A DNA stretch of 64,000 nt from DASRIA01 sp035650255 (lineage in GTDB: Bacteria > Actinomycetota > Thermoleophilia > Solirubrobacterales > JBBDJG01), in contig DASRIA010000011.1 in NCBI GenBank assembly GCA_035650255.1, positions 21,320 through 85,319 on the forward strand, written 5' to 3'. The notes under the pieces are model-generated. The model did not search any database. It was not told the DNA's origin and worked only from the letters and a program-made list of their open reading frames with translations. Position numbers and translations under genes: made by a program. Of the stretch, positions 33,080 to 41,379 are shown piece by piece (within the stretch, counting starts at the first letter, position 1; every line of letters starts with the position of its first letter).

Positions 33080-33108
33080 AGACACGGGCGGAAAGCAAGC
33101 CCCGCCCG

Positions 33109-33348
33109 CTAGCGGCCCCAGGGCTCGCCGTCGCCCCAGGGTGTGGGCGCCTCCAGGCCGATGCCCTCGGAAAGCGCGGCCCGTTCCCACCCCGCGCGCG
33201 ACACGGCGGCCGGCGCGATCACCGGGGCGGTGTCGTGCAGGAACCGCTCCAGCGCGGCGGCGATCGCGGCTGCCTGCTCGGGGCCGGCGGCCGGGGCGAT
33301 CACCTGGATCGCGGGGCGGGGCGGACGTCGCTTGCCGTTCGTGGTCAT
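33109..33348 (-). CDS. Small protein, possibly an acyl-CoA carboxylase epsilon-type subunit
   Basis: 79 residues. The pattern PAIQVIAPAAGPEQAAAIAAALERFLHDTAP followed by a W-containing segment (SRAGWERAALSEGIG) resembles the short epsilon chains of actinobacterial acyl-CoA carboxylases, where a beta-strand, a helix with P-E-x-A-A and a Trp near the C terminus are usual. The carboxylase genes in this window (23185 and 38882) are not adjacent, so the identification is tentative. It is divergent from the ornithine cyclodeaminase-like gene with only 15 bp between starts. Confidence 0.5.
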   Translation of the reverse strand: MTTNGKRRPPRPAIQVIAPAAGPEQAAAIAAALERFLHDTAPVIAPAAVSRAGWERAALSEGIGLEAPTPWGDGEPWGR

Positions 33349-33363
33349 TCTGTACGCAACCCG

Positions 33364-34323
33364 GTGCCCAAGATACCCGTACTCGACCACGACAGAGTCC
33401 TCGCGGCGGTCTCCTCGCAGGACGCTGTGGACCGCGTGCGCGACGCCTTCGTCAGCTTCGCGCGCGGCGAGTGGCACATGCCGCCCAAGGTCTACCTGCC
33501 GAGCCCGCCGAACGGCGACTTCCGCGCGATGCCGGTGCGCGGCGAGGGCCTCGCGATCCTCAAGTGGGTGACGTCGTTCCCCGCCAACCCGCGCCGCGGG
33601 CTCCCGACGGTCACCGGGGTGGTGCTCGTATCGAGGGCCGACGACGGCGAGCCGCTCGCGATGCTGGACGCGCGCGCGGTCACCGCGCTGCGCACGGGCG
33701 CCGCCGCGGTGGTGGCCACGCAGGAGCTGGCGCGCGAGGACGCGCGCACGGTCGGCCTCGTGGGATGCGGCCTGCACGGGCAGTGGGTCGGGCGCTGCAT
33801 GGCCGACTCCGAGTACGGGCCGGGGGTGTGCTTCGACCCGGACCCGGATGCGGCCGGTGACGTGGCCGCCGACCTCGGATGGGAGGTCGGCGACCTCGCG
33901 GAGGCGCTCGCCTGCGACGTGGTGTGCACGATCACGCCGGGCGCCGAGACCGTCGTGCCGGAGCCGGCGTTGATGCCGGGGCAGCACCTGAACCTGCTCG
34001 GGGCCGACGGGCCCGGCAAGGCCGAGGCCTCGGTGCAGGCAATTGCGCGCGTGGCTGCCGAGGGACGGCTCTTCTGCGACGAGTGGGAGCAGGCCAGCCA
34101 CGGCGGTGAGCTGACCGGGGCGGTCGCGGCCGGTGTGGTGCGGCGCGAGGACGTGACCGAGCTGGGAGCTGTGTGCGCGGGGCTTGCGCCCGGCCGGGGC
34201 GCGGCCCGGGAGATCACCCTGTTCGACTCGACGGGCCTTGCGATCCAGGACCTCGCGATCGCCCTCGGCGCCCTCGAGGCGCTACGGGCGGGCGCGGTGA
34301 AGGCCCAAACCGTGACGTTGTAG
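33364..34323 (+). CDS. Ornithine cyclodeaminase / mu-crystallin family protein
   Basis: 319 residues from GTG. Family features: VYLPSPPNGDFRAMPVRGEGLAILKWVTSFPANP with the substrate-binding R and K, RTGAAAVVATQELA, and the NAD-binding VGLVGCGLHGQW Rossmann loop. Members include ornithine cyclodeaminase, alanine dehydrogenase of archaeal type and ketimine reductase, so the substrate is open. The 3' end overlaps the convergent ogt gene by 110 bp. Start chosen at PVLDHDRVLAAVSSQDAV, where family similarity begins. Confidence 0.85.
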   Translation: MPKIPVLDHDRVLAAVSSQDAVDRVRDAFVSFARGEWHMPPKVYLPSPPNGDFRAMPVRGEGLAILKWVTSFPANPRRGLPTVTGVVLVSRADDGEPLAMLDARAVTALRTGAAAVVATQELAREDARTVGLVGCGLHGQWVGRCMADSEYGPGVCFDPDPDAAGDVAADLGWEVGDLAEALACDVVCTITPGAETVVPEPALMPGQHLNLLGADGPGKAEASVQAIARVAAEGRLFCDEWEQASHGGELTGAVAAGVVRREDVTELGAVCAGLAPGRGAAREITLFDSTGLAIQDLAIALGALEALRAGAVKAQTVTL

Positions 34324-34963
34324 CCGCCGCGTCCTCCTCACTCCCGATCGCGCCCTCCAGCTTCAACAGCAGCACCTTGTTGTCGAGGCCGCCGCCGTAT
34401 CCGCCCAGCCCGCCGCCGGAGTGCAACACCCGGTGGCAGGGCACCACGATCGGAATCGGGTTGGAGCCGAGCGCGTTGCCCGCCGCCCGTGCGGCCCGGG
34501 GACTGCCCGCGGCGCTGGCCATCTCCTTGTAGGTGGAAACCTTGCCGTAGGGGATCCGGGCGGTGTGCCTCAGGACGCGGCGGCCGAACCCGCCGGTCAG
34601 CCGCCAGTCGAGCGGCAGGTTGAAGCTGGTGCGCCGGCCCTGGAAATACTCGTCCAGCTCCCTGCGCACCGCGTCGAAGTACGACGGCGCTTCGACCACC
34701 CGCGGAGAGACCTTGTTGCTCAGCTCGAGCAACACCTCGTCCGGGTCGTAGTGGCTGCAGAACGAGATTCGCACCAGGCCGCGCTGTGTTGCCGCAACGA
34801 GCACCGGGCCGACCGGCGAGTCCACCGTCGTGTAGGCGACGTCCAGCAACCCGTCGCTGGCGGCCTGCTCGGCGAGCCGGCCCGCGGCCGCGCCGGCGGC
34901 CGCCGACACGTCCACTCGTCCCGCCCGCGAAAGGGCCTGCTCCAGCTTCTTCATCGATTCCAT
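34214..34963 (-). CDS. ogt: Methylated-DNA-protein cysteine methyltransferase (Ogt-like)
   Basis: 249 residues from ATG. An N-terminal part (1-110) precedes the alkyltransferase domain with GGFGRRVLRHTARIPYGKVSTY and the active-site PCHRV (C176). It repairs O6-alkylguanine and O4-alkylthymine by transferring the alkyl group to its own Cys. The family normally ends shortly after KVLLLKLEGA (about 210); here about 40 further Ser/Arg/Gly-rich residues run antisense into the convergent gene. The ATG lies inside the ECF sigma gene (13-bp overlap), so the two are coupled. Confidence 0.9.
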   Translation of the reverse strand: MESMKKLEQALSRAGRVDVSAAAGAAAGRLAEQAASDGLLDVAYTTVDSPVGPVLVAATQRGLVRISFCSHYDPDEVLLELSNKVSPRVVEAPSYFDAVRRELDEYFQGRRTSFNLPLDWRLTGGFGRRVLRHTARIPYGKVSTYKEMASAAGSPRAARAAGNALGSNPIPIVVPCHRVLHSGGGLGGYGGGLDNKVLLLKLEGAIGSEEDAAATTSRFGPSPRPPVAPRGRRGRSRGPGSQGPSSRTG

Positions 34964-35415
34964 GTGAGCCTCAGCTTCTCCAGTCCTTCGTAGACGTTGC
35001 GCCGGGCCGCGTCCTCGGAGCACCCGAGCACCTGCCCGATCTCGTCGTGCGGCAGGTCGCTCGCGAAGCGCAGCACGACCGCCGCGCGTTGCTTGCCGGG
35101 CAGCTTCCGGACCTCCGCCCACAGGGCGGGGTCGGGCGCGGCCTCGTCATCCATGGCGCGTTCGGGGACATCGGCCACCGGCAGCGGGCGCCGCCCGTTG
35201 GCGCGGTGGGAGTCGAGTGCCTTGCGATGCGCGATCGTGAGAACCCAGGCCCGCAAGTTGGATTCCCGGCGCAGCCGTGGGTACGCGCGCATGGCCGACA
35301 GGAACGTCTCCTGGAAGCAGTCGTCGGCGTCCTGGCGGCCCACCGACGCCACCAGGAACCTGTAGACGTCGTCGCGGTACTGATCGAGGAACGCCTGGAA
35401 CGGCGGCACTGACAC
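34951..35415 (-). CDS. ECF-type RNA polymerase sigma factor
   Basis: 154 residues from GTG. Region 2 (LDQYRDDVYRFLVASVGRQDADDCFQETFLSAMRAYPRL) and region 4 (LPGKQRAAVVLRFASDLPHDEIGQVLGCSEDAARRNVYEGLEKL) are clear. No anti-sigma gene is adjacent. Its stop lies 13 bp inside the ogt gene, so sigma factor and DNA alkyl-repair protein are co-expressed; an adaptive response to alkylation is a plausible role. Region 4 should recognise a promoter motif not identified here. Confidence 0.92.
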   Translation of the reverse strand: MSVPPFQAFLDQYRDDVYRFLVASVGRQDADDCFQETFLSAMRAYPRLRRESNLRAWVLTIAHRKALDSHRANGRRPLPVADVPERAMDDEAAPDPALWAEVRKLPGKQRAAVVLRFASDLPHDEIGQVLGCSEDAARRNVYEGLEKLRLTWNR

Positions 35416-35472
35416 AGTTATAGAACGCCCGGGGCCGCGTTCGCGTGAGACCGGCTGCGCCCTGTGGAGCTG

Positions 35473-36102
35473 CTAGCCGAGCCGCTCGCCGGAGCGGGCT
35501 CGCTCGAGGCCTACCCAGAGGACCTCCATCGCGAGGTTCACCATCATCCGCCGGGGGAGCTCCGGGTGGTCGTTCCACCACGATGCGAGCGACACGGCAG
35601 CGCCCACGACCTGCACCGCCACGCCCTCCAGCTCGACCTCGTGGGGCATGTCGCCGCCGCCCTCGTAGTCCTGCGCGGCCAGCGCGGCAACGGCCTGCAC
35701 GGAGCGCCGGGTGACCTCCTCGCGGATGTCGGCGATGTCCGGCTCAAGCACGTCCTTCATCAGCATCTGCCACAGCTGCCGGTGGTTCTCGACGAACGTG
35801 AAGAACGCGTCCAGTCCCGCGCGGACGCGCTCGACCGTGGGGAGCTTCGGTGCGGCGGCTTCCGCGAGGTGGGCCATCAGCTGGCGGTTGGCGAGCTGCA
35901 GGATCTCCGTATAGAGCTCCTGCTTGCCCTCGAAGTGCCGGTAGAGCAGGCCCGGGGAGACGTCGGCCGCATCTGCGATCTGCTCGACGCGCGCGCCCTC
36001 GTAGCCGCGCTCGGCGAACACCTGGGTGGCCGCCTCCACCAGGCGCTCTCGCCGCACCTCGGGGGCCAGGCGTTGCCGCTTCGTCGATTTAGGCACCCGC
36101 AC
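35473..36102 (-). CDS. TetR-family transcriptional regulator
   Basis: 209 residues from GTG. HTH about 20-65 (LVEAATQVFAERGYEGARVEQIADAADVSPGLLYRHFEGK), then a helical effector domain with an acyl-type look (VRAGLDAFFTFVENHRQLWQML) as in regulators of fatty-acid or xenobiotic genes, but the ligand is unknown. A perfect palindrome overlaps its -10 box, the usual sign of autorepression. The ECF sigma gene follows 57 bp downstream. Confidence 0.9.
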   Translation of the reverse strand: MRVPKSTKRQRLAPEVRRERLVEAATQVFAERGYEGARVEQIADAADVSPGLLYRHFEGKQELYTEILQLANRQLMAHLAEAAAPKLPTVERVRAGLDAFFTFVENHRQLWQMLMKDVLEPDIADIREEVTRRSVQAVAALAAQDYEGGGDMPHEVELEGVAVQVVGAAVSLASWWNDHPELPRRMMVNLAMEVLWVGLERARSGERLG

Positions 36103-36106
36103 CCAC

Positions 36107-36124
36107 CGAGACCATTATGTCTCG
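36107..36124 (-). promoter_or_regulatory. Palindromic operator over the -10 box of the TetR gene
   Basis: CGAGAC-cattat-GTCTCG, perfect 6-bp arms with a 6-nt spacer; on the minus strand the spacer region reads CATAAT, a -10-like box 11 nt before the GTG at 36102. Confidence 0.65.
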
Positions 36125-36153
36125 CGCCGCAGTCAGAGCGGCCGGTTCGCCGT

Positions 36154-38769
36154 CTAGGCGCGCGGGCGGAAGGCCGACTGGATCGTCGTAGGAGCGTCGG
36201 CGGGCTGATCCGAGAGCGCCCAGACCGCGCGCACGTTGCCGCGCTCGTCGACCGCGACCTGCGGCGCGAATGCGTACACCAGGCGGCCGGTGAGGGTCTG
36301 CACGGGCCCGAATGCTCCGTCCTTGGGACGGAAGGAGGACTGCACACGCAGGAACCCGGCCGGGGTCTCGGCGGTCCACACGACGGCGGCGCTGTCATCG
36401 GCCGCGATGCGGGGCGTGTAGTTGGTGAGCTGCTCGCCGGTGGCCGAGATCACTGCCGGGGCTCCGAACGACCCGTTCCAGGGCCGGAACGCAGTCTCGA
36501 TCTGGCCCTCGTCGCCGACGAAGCGCGTCCACGCGGCGAGGGCGTTGCCGCTCTCGTCGAACGCGACCTGCGGCTCGAACACGCCGTCGGAGGCGATGTC
36601 CTGCGCGGCCGCGAAGCCGGCGCGGCGCGGACGGTATGCGGACTGGATCAAGGCGCCCTGCCCGGCGGTCCACGCCGCGAGCGCGTTGCCCCGGTCGTCG
36701 ACGGCGACGTGCGGCTCCGACGCCGCCATGCCCGGCGGCGACAGCGTGGCAGCCGGCTCGAAGCCCGCCGCGGACGCGCGGCCGATGGCCCCTGCGACGT
36801 GGTCGCCGACCCCCGCGTACCAGGTGGCCACGGCGGTGCCGTCCTCACCGACCGCCACCTGCGGGCCGTGCGCCTCCTCGCCCGCGCGTGACACGGTCTG
36901 CGGCGCGAGGAAGCTCTCGTGCTCGGGCTTCACCGCGGCCTCGACGGTCGCGTCGGCCCCGTCGGTCTCGGACCAGACGACCACGGTCCCGCGGCCCGCG
37001 GAGACCTGCGGGGCGAATGCGTCGTCGCTGTCCGGCGACAGCTGCGCGGCCGGGACCCATCCGTTCCCGGCCGGCCGGAATGACGCGTGCACGCGCAGCC
37101 TGCCGTTCTCGTCCTCGGTCCAGGTGACGGTCGCATCGCCGTCGTTCTCGAAGGCGACGCGCGGCTCGTAGGCGACGTTGCCGGGGCCGGACAGCCGCTC
37201 CGGCGCCCCGAACGCGCCTCCCACCGGCGCGAACGCAGCCTCGACCCAGGTGGGGTTGAACGGGTCGGTCACGTCGGAGTCGACGGTCCACGTCGCGATC
37301 GTGTTGCCCAGGCGGTCGGTGGCGACCTGGGGCTCGAACGCCCCGGTGTGTGCGGCGGTCAGCGCCGACGACTCGCCGAAGCTGCCGACCCGCGGCCGGA
37401 ACGAGAACTCCACGACCGGGAAGTCCGTCGTCTGGAAGTGCGTCCACACGGCCAGGACGTTGCCCGCCTCGTCCACGGCGACGTCGGGCTCGAACGAGTC
37501 CTGCCCGGGCTCGGACAGGGTCTGCGGCCCGCCGAAGGTGCCGCCTTGATGACGGAACGCGCCCTGCACGCGCACGGGACTGTCGCCCACCTGCGTCGAC
37601 CACACGACGCCGGCGCTCTCGTCCACGGCGATGCGCGGCTCGTATGCGTCTTCTCCGAGAGGAGAGAGCGCCTGGGGCTCGGCGAAGTTGCCGTCCCGCG
37701 GCCGGAAGGACGCCTCGATGCGGGTGCCGACGTCGGACCGCGCCCAGACCGCCAGCGCGTTGTCGCGCTCGTCGAAGACGAGCTGCGGATCGAACGCCGT
37801 GCCGGACTCGGCGGAGATCGTCACCGCGGCGCCGAAGCTGCCGCCGGCCGGGCGCAGCGCCCGCTGGATGAAGTTGGGGTCGAACTGGTCCGCGGGGTCG
37901 GCGTCCGCGATCCAGATCGCGAGCGCGTTGTTGCGGCTGTCCACCGCGATCCGCGGAGTGAACGCCTGGAGCCCTGCGGGCGAGACGCGGGCCGGCGCGG
38001 TCCAGCTGCCGGTCCGCGGCCGGGCGGCCGACACGATCGCGGGCTCGCCGGGCGCGAGCTCCTCGGTCCAGACGGCGAGCGCGTTCCCGCGTTCGTCGAG
38101 CGCGACCTGGGGCTCGGACGCGAACCCGGGGCCCGAGAGCGTCTGCGCCGCGCCGAAGCCGCCGCCCTTGGGGCGGAAGCCTGCCTGGACGGACTGCGCG
38201 GCGCCCTCGGCGCGAGTCCACACCACGGCGGCGCTCTCGTCGAGGTCGGCGTGCGGGCCGTAGTAGTCCACGCCGGGCTCTGTCCCGGAGATCGTCTGCG
38301 CCGCGCCAAAGCTGCCGCCGGCGGGCCGGAACGCGGCCTGGATGCGCCCGAAGGCCGCGCCCTCCGGGCCTTCGTACCTCGTCCAAACCACCAGCGCGTT
38401 GTCGTGCTCGTCGAAGACCACGCTGGGCTCGAGGGCGTCACCTCCTTCTGCCGAGAGGAACCCGAGCGGTACGACGTCACCACCGGCGGCCCGGAACGCC
38501 GCCTGTATGCGGTGCGCGCCGCTGTCGCCCTCCGACCAAACGATCAGGGCGTTGTCCCGGCTGTCCGTCGCGATGCGCGGCACCTCGGCCTTCACGCCGT
38601 CGGCAGACGCCCTGCTCGGATTGCCGAAGATGGCCTGCGCCGGTGCCTCGAGCAGGAGGGCGAGCCCGCCCACGAGCAACAGCGTCGCGGCAGCAATCCG
38701 CCACGCGGCTCGCCGCCCGGTCACGTCAAATCGGCCGATGCCGAGCATCAGTGCTCGCGCTCCCGGCAC
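36154..38769 (-). CDS. Exported protein of 16 tandem ~50-residue blade-like repeats
   Basis: 871 residues from GTG, supported by GGAGG 6 nt upstream. An N-terminal segment (about 20-46, WRIAAATLLLVGGLALLLEAPAQA) is a signal peptide or anchor. The rest is 16 repeats of the form EP-x-V-A-x-D-x-x-G-N-A-L-A-V-W-T, a short variable part, I-Q-A-A-F-R-P, G-G-x-F-G-x-A-Q-x-L-S. Such units usually form beta-propeller blades, so two eight-bladed propellers are possible. No catalytic residues recognised. Surface recognition or binding of polymers is a guess. Confidence 0.85.
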   Translation of the reverse strand: MPGARALMLGIGRFDVTGRRAAWRIAAATLLLVGGLALLLEAPAQAIFGNPSRASADGVKAEVPRIATDSRDNALIVWSEGDSGAHRIQAAFRAAGGDVVPLGFLSAEGGDALEPSVVFDEHDNALVVWTRYEGPEGAAFGRIQAAFRPAGGSFGAAQTISGTEPGVDYYGPHADLDESAAVVWTRAEGAAQSVQAGFRPKGGGFGAAQTLSGPGFASEPQVALDERGNALAVWTEELAPGEPAIVSAARPRTGSWTAPARVSPAGLQAFTPRIAVDSRNNALAIWIADADPADQFDPNFIQRALRPAGGSFGAAVTISAESGTAFDPQLVFDERDNALAVWARSDVGTRIEASFRPRDGNFAEPQALSPLGEDAYEPRIAVDESAGVVWSTQVGDSPVRVQGAFRHQGGTFGGPQTLSEPGQDSFEPDVAVDEAGNVLAVWTHFQTTDFPVVEFSFRPRVGSFGESSALTAAHTGAFEPQVATDRLGNTIATWTVDSDVTDPFNPTWVEAAFAPVGGAFGAPERLSGPGNVAYEPRVAFENDGDATVTWTEDENGRLRVHASFRPAGNGWVPAAQLSPDSDDAFAPQVSAGRGTVVVWSETDGADATVEAAVKPEHESFLAPQTVSRAGEEAHGPQVAVGEDGTAVATWYAGVGDHVAGAIGRASAAGFEPAATLSPPGMAASEPHVAVDDRGNALAAWTAGQGALIQSAYRPRRAGFAAAQDIASDGVFEPQVAFDESGNALAAWTRFVGDEGQIETAFRPWNGSFGAPAVISATGEQLTNYTPRIAADDSAAVVWTAETPAGFLRVQSSFRPKDGAFGPVQTLTGRLVYAFAPQVAVDERGNVRAVWALSDQPADAPTTIQSAFRPRA

Positions 38770-38808
38770 ATATAACCTCCACAGACTTGCACCCCCTGGC
38801 CCAAATCC

Positions 38809-38837
38809 AACGTATTGGGACGCGGGCGCGCAGTCAA
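38809..38837 (-). promoter_or_regulatory. Promoter of the 16-repeat exported protein gene
   Basis: On the minus strand TTGACT (38832-38837), 17-bp spacer, TACGTT (38809-38814). Leader of about 35-40 nt to the GTG at 38769, with GGAGG at 38776-38780. Confidence 0.6.
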
Positions 38838-38881
38838 CTGAATCGATTCCCGCGCGCCGGCGGGATCACAGGAAGCCTGCT

Positions 38882-40450
38882 CTAGAGCGGAATGTTGCCG
38901 TGCTTGCGCTTCGGCCGCTCGACGCGCTTCGTCTGGAGCGTCTCGAGTGCGTTGATCAGGCGGGGGCGGGTCTCGTGCGGGATCAGGACGTCGTCGATGT
39001 ACCCGCGCTCGGCCGCCGTGTAGGGGTTGGCGAAGCGTGCCTTGTAGTCCGAGATCAGCTTCTTGCGCCGCTCTTCGGGCGTCGGCGACTTGTCCAGGTC
39101 GCGCCGGAAGATGATGTTGACCGCTCCCTCCGGGCCCATCACCGCGACCTCCGCGGTCGGCCAGGCGAAGTTGAAGTCGGCGCGCATGTGCTTCGAGCTC
39201 ATGACGTCGTAGGCGCCGCCGTAGGCCTTGCGCGTGATGACGGTCAGCTTCGGCACGGTCGCCTCGGTGAACGCGTACAGGAGCTTCGCGCCGCGCCGGA
39301 TGATGCCGCCCCACTCCTGGCTGGTGCCGGGGAGGAAGCCGGGGACGTCGCAGAAGGTGAGCAGCGGGATGTTGAACGCGTCGCAGAAGCGCACGAAGCG
39401 CGCGGCCTTCTCCGAGGACTCGATGTCGAGCACGCCGGCCATCGCGCGCGGCTGGTTGCCGACGACGCCGATCGGGTGCCCGTTGAGTCGCGAGAATCCG
39501 ATGATGATGTTCTGCGCCCAGTGCTGGTGCACTTCGAAGAAGTCGCCGTCGTCGACGATGTGCGACACCACGTCGCGCATGTCGTAGGGCTTCTGCGGAT
39601 CCGCCGGGACGAGCGTGTCGAGCTCGAGGTCCATCCGGTCGGGCGGGTCCGCGGGCGCGTAGTGCGGTGCCTTCTCGAGGTTGTTGAGCGGGAGGAAGCT
39701 CATCAGGTAACGCACGTCCTCCAGGCACTCCTCCTCGCTGTCCGCAGCGAAGTGCGCGACGCCCGACTTCGAGTTGTGCGTCATCGCGCCGCCCAGCTCC
39801 TCGAACGTGGGCTCCTCGCCGGTGACCGTCTTGATCACGTCGGGCCCCGTGATGAACATGTGCGAGGTCTCCTTGACCATGAAGATGAAGTCCGTCATGG
39901 CGGGGGAGTACACGGCGCCGCCCGCGCACGGGCCCATGATCACGCTGATCTGCGGGATCACGCCGGAGCAGTCGACGTTGCGCACGAACACGTCGCCGTA
40001 TGCGCCGAGCGACACGACGCCTTCCTGGATGCGCGCGCCGCCGGAGTCGTTGAGGCCGATCACGGGGCAGCCGATCCTGGCCGCCAGGTCCATGATCTTG
40101 CACATCTTCTCCGCCATCACCTCGCCCAGCGAGCCGCCGAACACCGTGAAGTCCTGGCTGAACACGCACACGGTGCGGCCGTCGATCGTGCCGTGGCCGG
40201 TCACGACCGCGTCGCCCCAGGGCCGCTTCTTGTCCATGTCGAACTCGTAGGTCCGGTGACGGACGAACGTGTCGAGCTCCTTGAACGAGCCGGGGTCGAG
40301 CAGCTTCTCGACCCGCTCGCGGGCCGTCATCTTGCCTTTCGCGTGCTGCTTGGCGACCGCGTCCTCGGAGGCGGCGTGCGAATGCTGGAAGCGCAGCTCC
40401 TCGAGCTGGGCCAGCTTCTCCTCGTATGTCTCGGGGACCTTGGCTCTCAT
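38882..40450 (-). CDS. pccB: Acyl-CoA (propionyl-CoA) carboxylase beta chain
   Basis: 522 residues from ATG. Carboxyltransferase signatures: TVFGGSLGEVMAEKMCKIMDLA, DSGGARIQEGV, GPCAGGAVYSPAMTDFIFM, and in the C-terminal half FCDVPGFLPGTSQEWGGIIRRGAKLLYA with KAYGGAYDVM and WPTAEVAVMG. It moves the carboxyl group from biotin on an alpha chain (such as the one at 23185-24975) to acyl-CoA. Propionyl-CoA preference is likely from length and from a methylmalonyl-CoA mutase gene 3 kb away, which would use the product. Confidence 0.95.
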   Translation of the reverse strand: MRAKVPETYEEKLAQLEELRFQHSHAASEDAVAKQHAKGKMTARERVEKLLDPGSFKELDTFVRHRTYEFDMDKKRPWGDAVVTGHGTIDGRTVCVFSQDFTVFGGSLGEVMAEKMCKIMDLAARIGCPVIGLNDSGGARIQEGVVSLGAYGDVFVRNVDCSGVIPQISVIMGPCAGGAVYSPAMTDFIFMVKETSHMFITGPDVIKTVTGEEPTFEELGGAMTHNSKSGVAHFAADSEEECLEDVRYLMSFLPLNNLEKAPHYAPADPPDRMDLELDTLVPADPQKPYDMRDVVSHIVDDGDFFEVHQHWAQNIIIGFSRLNGHPIGVVGNQPRAMAGVLDIESSEKAARFVRFCDAFNIPLLTFCDVPGFLPGTSQEWGGIIRRGAKLLYAFTEATVPKLTVITRKAYGGAYDVMSSKHMRADFNFAWPTAEVAVMGPEGAVNIIFRRDLDKSPTPEERRKKLISDYKARFANPYTAAERGYIDDVLIPHETRPRLINALETLQTKRVERPKRKHGNIPL

Positions 40451-40475
40451 CCGGGAGGGGGCGGAATGGTACCCC

Positions 40476-40503
40476 TTGACCGGTCGGTCGGCGGGAGTAG
40501 GGT
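40476..40503 (+). promoter_or_regulatory. Promoter of a leaderless exported-protein gene
   Basis: TTGACC, 16-bp spacer, TAGGGT at 40498-40503, then 6 nt to the ATG at 40510. The spacer carries GGTCGGTCGG, and GACCGGTC overlaps the -35 box. Confidence 0.6.
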
Positions 40504-40509
40504 TGGCCC

Positions 40510-41238
40510 ATGCGGCGCGGAGTCGCAGCAGGCGTCGGTGCCGTTTTCGCCGTCGTAGCGACGGTCGCACTCACGATGCAACCGGCGGGCGCCTCGCACC
40601 CACGTCCGAAGACGGCATACCGGCTCAGCGTCTCGCTCGTCCCCGCCTACCAGGCGTGCACTGCGCCTGACCGCACTCACGGGCCGCCGCTCGCGTTCCC
40701 TTCCTGCTCCTCGCCGCAGCCGGTCTCGAGCCGCCTGACTGCCGGCAACCCGCCCGCGCAGGGGGCGAACCTCGAGGGGAGCTGGAAGATCCTGGTGAAG
40801 CCCGGCATCCCCGGGCCACCGGAGGATTCGGGAGCGCCCCTGATCCAGTCGATCGTCGACGTGCGGTGTGGCGCTCCCAGCGTCGGATGCCCGGCAGCCG
40901 GCGCCGACTATGCCGGGGAGCTGGAGGTGAGGGTTCCGGTGCGCATCTCCGACCACTGGAACCACCCCGACCCGGGCGGTGGAGCCCATCCGGCAACCGT
41001 GGTGGACGTCGAGCTCTCGTTCTGGATTCCGTGCGCGGTCACCTCCGACCCGGACATAGGGGCGACGTGCAGCCAGAATTCCGACGTCCTCTATCACTAT
41101 CCGGGCCTACCGAAGGACACCAAGCGCATGGTGCTGGAGTTCGGGCCGGTGCGGGTGCTCGACGGAGGTGACGACGGCGACGCGCAAACCGACGACGGCG
41201 CGCAGACGTTCCTCACCCAGGGCGTCTTCATCCCCTGA
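40510..41238 (+). CDS. Exported protein, first of two tandem paralogues
   Basis: 242 residues. Signal peptide about 1-29 (FAVVATVALTMQPAGASH). The mature part contains SLVPAYQACTAPDRTHGPPLAFPSC, RLTAGNPPAQ, several paired Cys, ISDHWN and DGGDDGDAQTDDGAQTFLTQGVF. No family recognised; a beta-rich secreted fold stabilised by disulfides is likely. Its neighbour at 41380 is about half identical by eye, so the pair arose by tandem duplication. Both appear leaderless with matching promoters. Confidence 0.8.
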   Translation: MRRGVAAGVGAVFAVVATVALTMQPAGASHPRPKTAYRLSVSLVPAYQACTAPDRTHGPPLAFPSCSSPQPVSSRLTAGNPPAQGANLEGSWKILVKPGIPGPPEDSGAPLIQSIVDVRCGAPSVGCPAAGADYAGELEVRVPVRISDHWNHPDPGGGAHPATVVDVELSFWIPCAVTSDPDIGATCSQNSDVLYHYPGLPKDTKRMVLEFGPVRVLDGGDDGDAQTDDGAQTFLTQGVFIP

Positions 41239-41342
41239 CGCCTTCACCCGTTCGTTGAAGCACTTGACTTGGTACAGGGGACCAAAATGCTGCGGCGAGC
41301 CTGCGCCAGGGGCACGGAAGCGTAATCGCGTCCCCGCCCGGG

Positions 41343-41370
41343 TTGACTGGCGGGGTCAGACGGTTAGTGT
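41343..41370 (+). promoter_or_regulatory. Promoter of the second leaderless paralogue
   Basis: TTGACT (41343-41348), 16-bp spacer, TAGTGT (41365-41370), 9 nt to the ATG at 41380. Same -35/-10 spacing as the promoter at 40476, although the sequence between has diverged. Confidence 0.55.
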
Positions 41371-41379
41371 GTGCTCGGG

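Noticed and set aside
33109..34101. A 330-codon minus-strand frame spanning the ornithine cyclodeaminase gene
   Set aside because: Only its last 79 codons lie outside the plus-strand gene and look protein-like; the rest is antisense shadow.
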